Assembly (NCBI GenBank): GCA_944472135.2
Contig: OX235266.1
Span: forward strand, 11,449,925 to 11,513,924
DNA length: 64,000 nucleotides
Direction of reading: 5' to 3'
Source: Trichobilharzia regenti
Taxonomy: Eukaryota > Platyhelminthes > Trematoda > Strigeidida > Schistosomatidae
Shown here: positions 40,201 through 43,200 of the stretch, piece after piece
How positions within the stretch are numbered: the first letter of the stretch is position 1
Layout: every line of letters begins with the position of its first letter
The notes under the pieces: model-generated
Databases searched by the model: none
Seen by the model: only the letters and a program-made list of their open reading frames with translations
Told to the model about the DNA's origin: nothing
Position numbers and translations under genes: made by a program

Positions 40201-43200
40201 GCAGACTCGGAGCGGGGTGAAAAAGTTGGCAGAAAACCGAAGGCAACGGAGATGCGCAGCTTAACCCCTTTGTTCCTCTAGGAATTAAAGGATATAATAA
40301 TAATAATAATAATAACAGACCATCTTATTTTTTAACTAACAAAAGCTGTAAAATTACAAATTACCGAGTAACAGCTCTGGATTGCACATTATGATTTGAC
40401 ATTACTCCAAGTTCACTAAGGATGGAAAACAATCCCAACGATTTGGCTCGTCTCCGTGTCGCGGCTGAAATTTCACCAGTTTCAGGCTCTTTAAATTCTC
40501 CAACAATATATCTGTGTAAAGCACTCACAATATATTCGTTAGTTAGAACATCCTTCAGCAATCGTTTAAGCTGACGAGTTGTTAAATTTTTCATGGTACT
40601 GATTTTCTCAAGTCTTTCAGCTAACGAACAACCCAGTGCCGCCTTTATTATAAAAAAGAATTTTTTACAAAAGATTAGGTAGGGGTCAAAAGAAATTTAA
40701 ATTTCAAGATAGTACCAGAAACTAGATGATGGCGAAATTAGGTAGTTCATCTACCTTCCTTCCTTCCTTCTTGCCTCCATTATGTATAACTACCAGACCA
40801 GTTTAACTGCTCTTGTGGAGGTAGTTACACATTCGGCGAACACAACTAGGGTATGTTCATTGCAGCGTTTTTGATCATTCTGAATAGTTAGACCAGATAA
40901 CAATCAACACATCTGTTCGTAGCTTTGTTTTAGCGCATCTTGTGAATATTGTGTTGATATAAATTATTAAGCATAATATAAAGTTATTTATCGTATTTCG
41001 ACTACTATTAATTTCAAAGTAATTAGTTCTATTTATGCAAGATGATGTTACAGGACTGAACTACACCGACTCCTAGATTAGAAATAGGAAGTGAAGTGGT
41101 AGAACACGTTGTCCGCTTCACTTATTTGGGAAGTACCATCAGCCAGCGCCAACGTGTTGATCTCTGACGAAATCTCAGCTGAGTACTTTATTTTTTTAAT
41201 TTTTATTTTTTGGTAACAGCTTGATTCCACACTGTATTTTTGGTACAAGTATGGAATTTTCAGCGTGGATATCGGTAGCCCAAATTTCGCAGGTCGACCA
41301 TAGATATCTGGTGTGCGCCGGATACGGATACAGAGGGCTGGTTTCGCATTTACCAGTTTACGCTGTCTCTGGCGTAGACGTGATATCCGGCTAACTGTCG
41401 ACCAAAGGGTGAGTGTACGGCTCATCAGTTCGCTCCGTCCTCCTTTATGGCCAGCTGTGAGACGTGGTCATTGAGAGTGGAAGACATGGAAAGATTAGCT
41501 GTCTTTGATCATAGGTGCCTGCGTTCTATCTCCCGTGTGTGTGGTAAGTGGTATAATAAGGTGAGCAATATTGAGGTTAGGCATCGGTTGAGTGCTAGGT
41601 AAGGAGGGGAAATCAATCAACGAGGTTGTGAAGTTACATCGACTGAGATGGTTAGGACACGTGTTACGTATTCCTAGTCATCACCTTCCTCCACTGACGG
41701 GAAATGTTAGCTGACACAGGATCAGGCTGGATAAAAGCTAGCGGCAGTCAAACAGAAACTTGGCACCAGTCAATGAAATCTACAACAGTTAGTCTAAGCC
41801 ACGTAGGAAGGTGTAGACTTCCTGACTGGCTAGTTGGGGTCCTCGGAACGGTAAAAACCTATGGTTGGGAACAATTGGTGACATGGCTCAAAATCGTTCT
41901 CAATGGCTGGCACAGATGCATCCACTCCTTGTGACTTATGGTTTCCAGTGAAACTGTTTTGTTCTTCATTATTACTATTCCTTTGTCTCACATCTCCTTC
42001 GCTTTTGTCGCCCACCACTGTTTACGGTCGTGGCGAAGGCTTCTTGTTAGTTTTCGTTTGAGTAGCTTTCGTTCCTCATCATAATCGGAGCTTGCTGGAA
42101 TCAGTCTTCTTGAGTCAATCAGTTCGGCTGAGGCGGTAGAGATCCAATGGCTTTTACTAACTTTTGGTTTTAGCTTATTAACAGCTTTTACAGCTGTGTC
42201 TACAGCTAACTGTATGTTGTGCCATTTTACCTCAGGGGAAGCCCTGCTGTCGACCTCAGACACTCGTTTCTCTATTTCTTCCTTAAATAGGGACTCAGTG
42301 TCTCGATCTAGTTGATGACGCAACTGTTCCGCTACCGTCAATTTCTTATGTCCATTTAGTCGTAAGCATAAAGGTGTGCGAACCAGAGCGTGATCAGAGT
42401 CTACGCACGTGTTCCAGAAGAAGTGACAGTCTCCTATTGACCCTCACCAACGATACCCTATGGCTATGTGGTCTATCTGAGTCCAGCGTTGATTTGGTGA
42501 TGGAGGTCACCAGGTTACACAATGTCTCTCTTTGTGTCTAAAGTTAGTGCTGACTAGGAACAGATGATTGTCTGAGCAAAACTGTAGAAGACGATCACCG
42601 TTATCCGTTCGTCGGCAGGGAACTCCGTACGTACCACCTACATACTTATCAATCTGGAACAACTTCCCTACTTCGGCATTGAAGTCGCCTGCTTAAACAA
42701 CTATATCTAAGCGTTTTGCTTTTTGCAGGAAACTAGACAGTTTCAGGTAGAAGTCATCCTTTAGTTCACCCAAACTGAAGTCTGTTGGGGCGTAAGCGGA
42801 GACCATGAAAAGACAACGACGAGTGGCGCTGTCCTTCTTTCTTCTGACGGACCGATTCACATGAACTGTACGCAAATAACTTTCTACTGGGAGCCAGTCA
42901 AGTAGCGATTTTTCCGCCCTAACACTCAGTGTTATGCCTACACCTGCGAGTCCTCGCAAGGTAGTTGAGGAGTCTCCTGACACCCTTAAAGTGAAATTTG
43001 CAGATTCACCTTGTTGACCGGGTGAGGTTAAGTGAATGACCACACTCGGGTCTTGTATGCATGTTTCCGAAACACATACTTCCATGGCTCGAGATGCCGG
43101 AGTTCTTGCTAGTGATGCCTGTTATCCGATTTGGCAGAGGGTCCTGACGTTAAATGCTCCTATACGAATTTGGCGACGTGGCTTTAAAAGACTACCTGGG

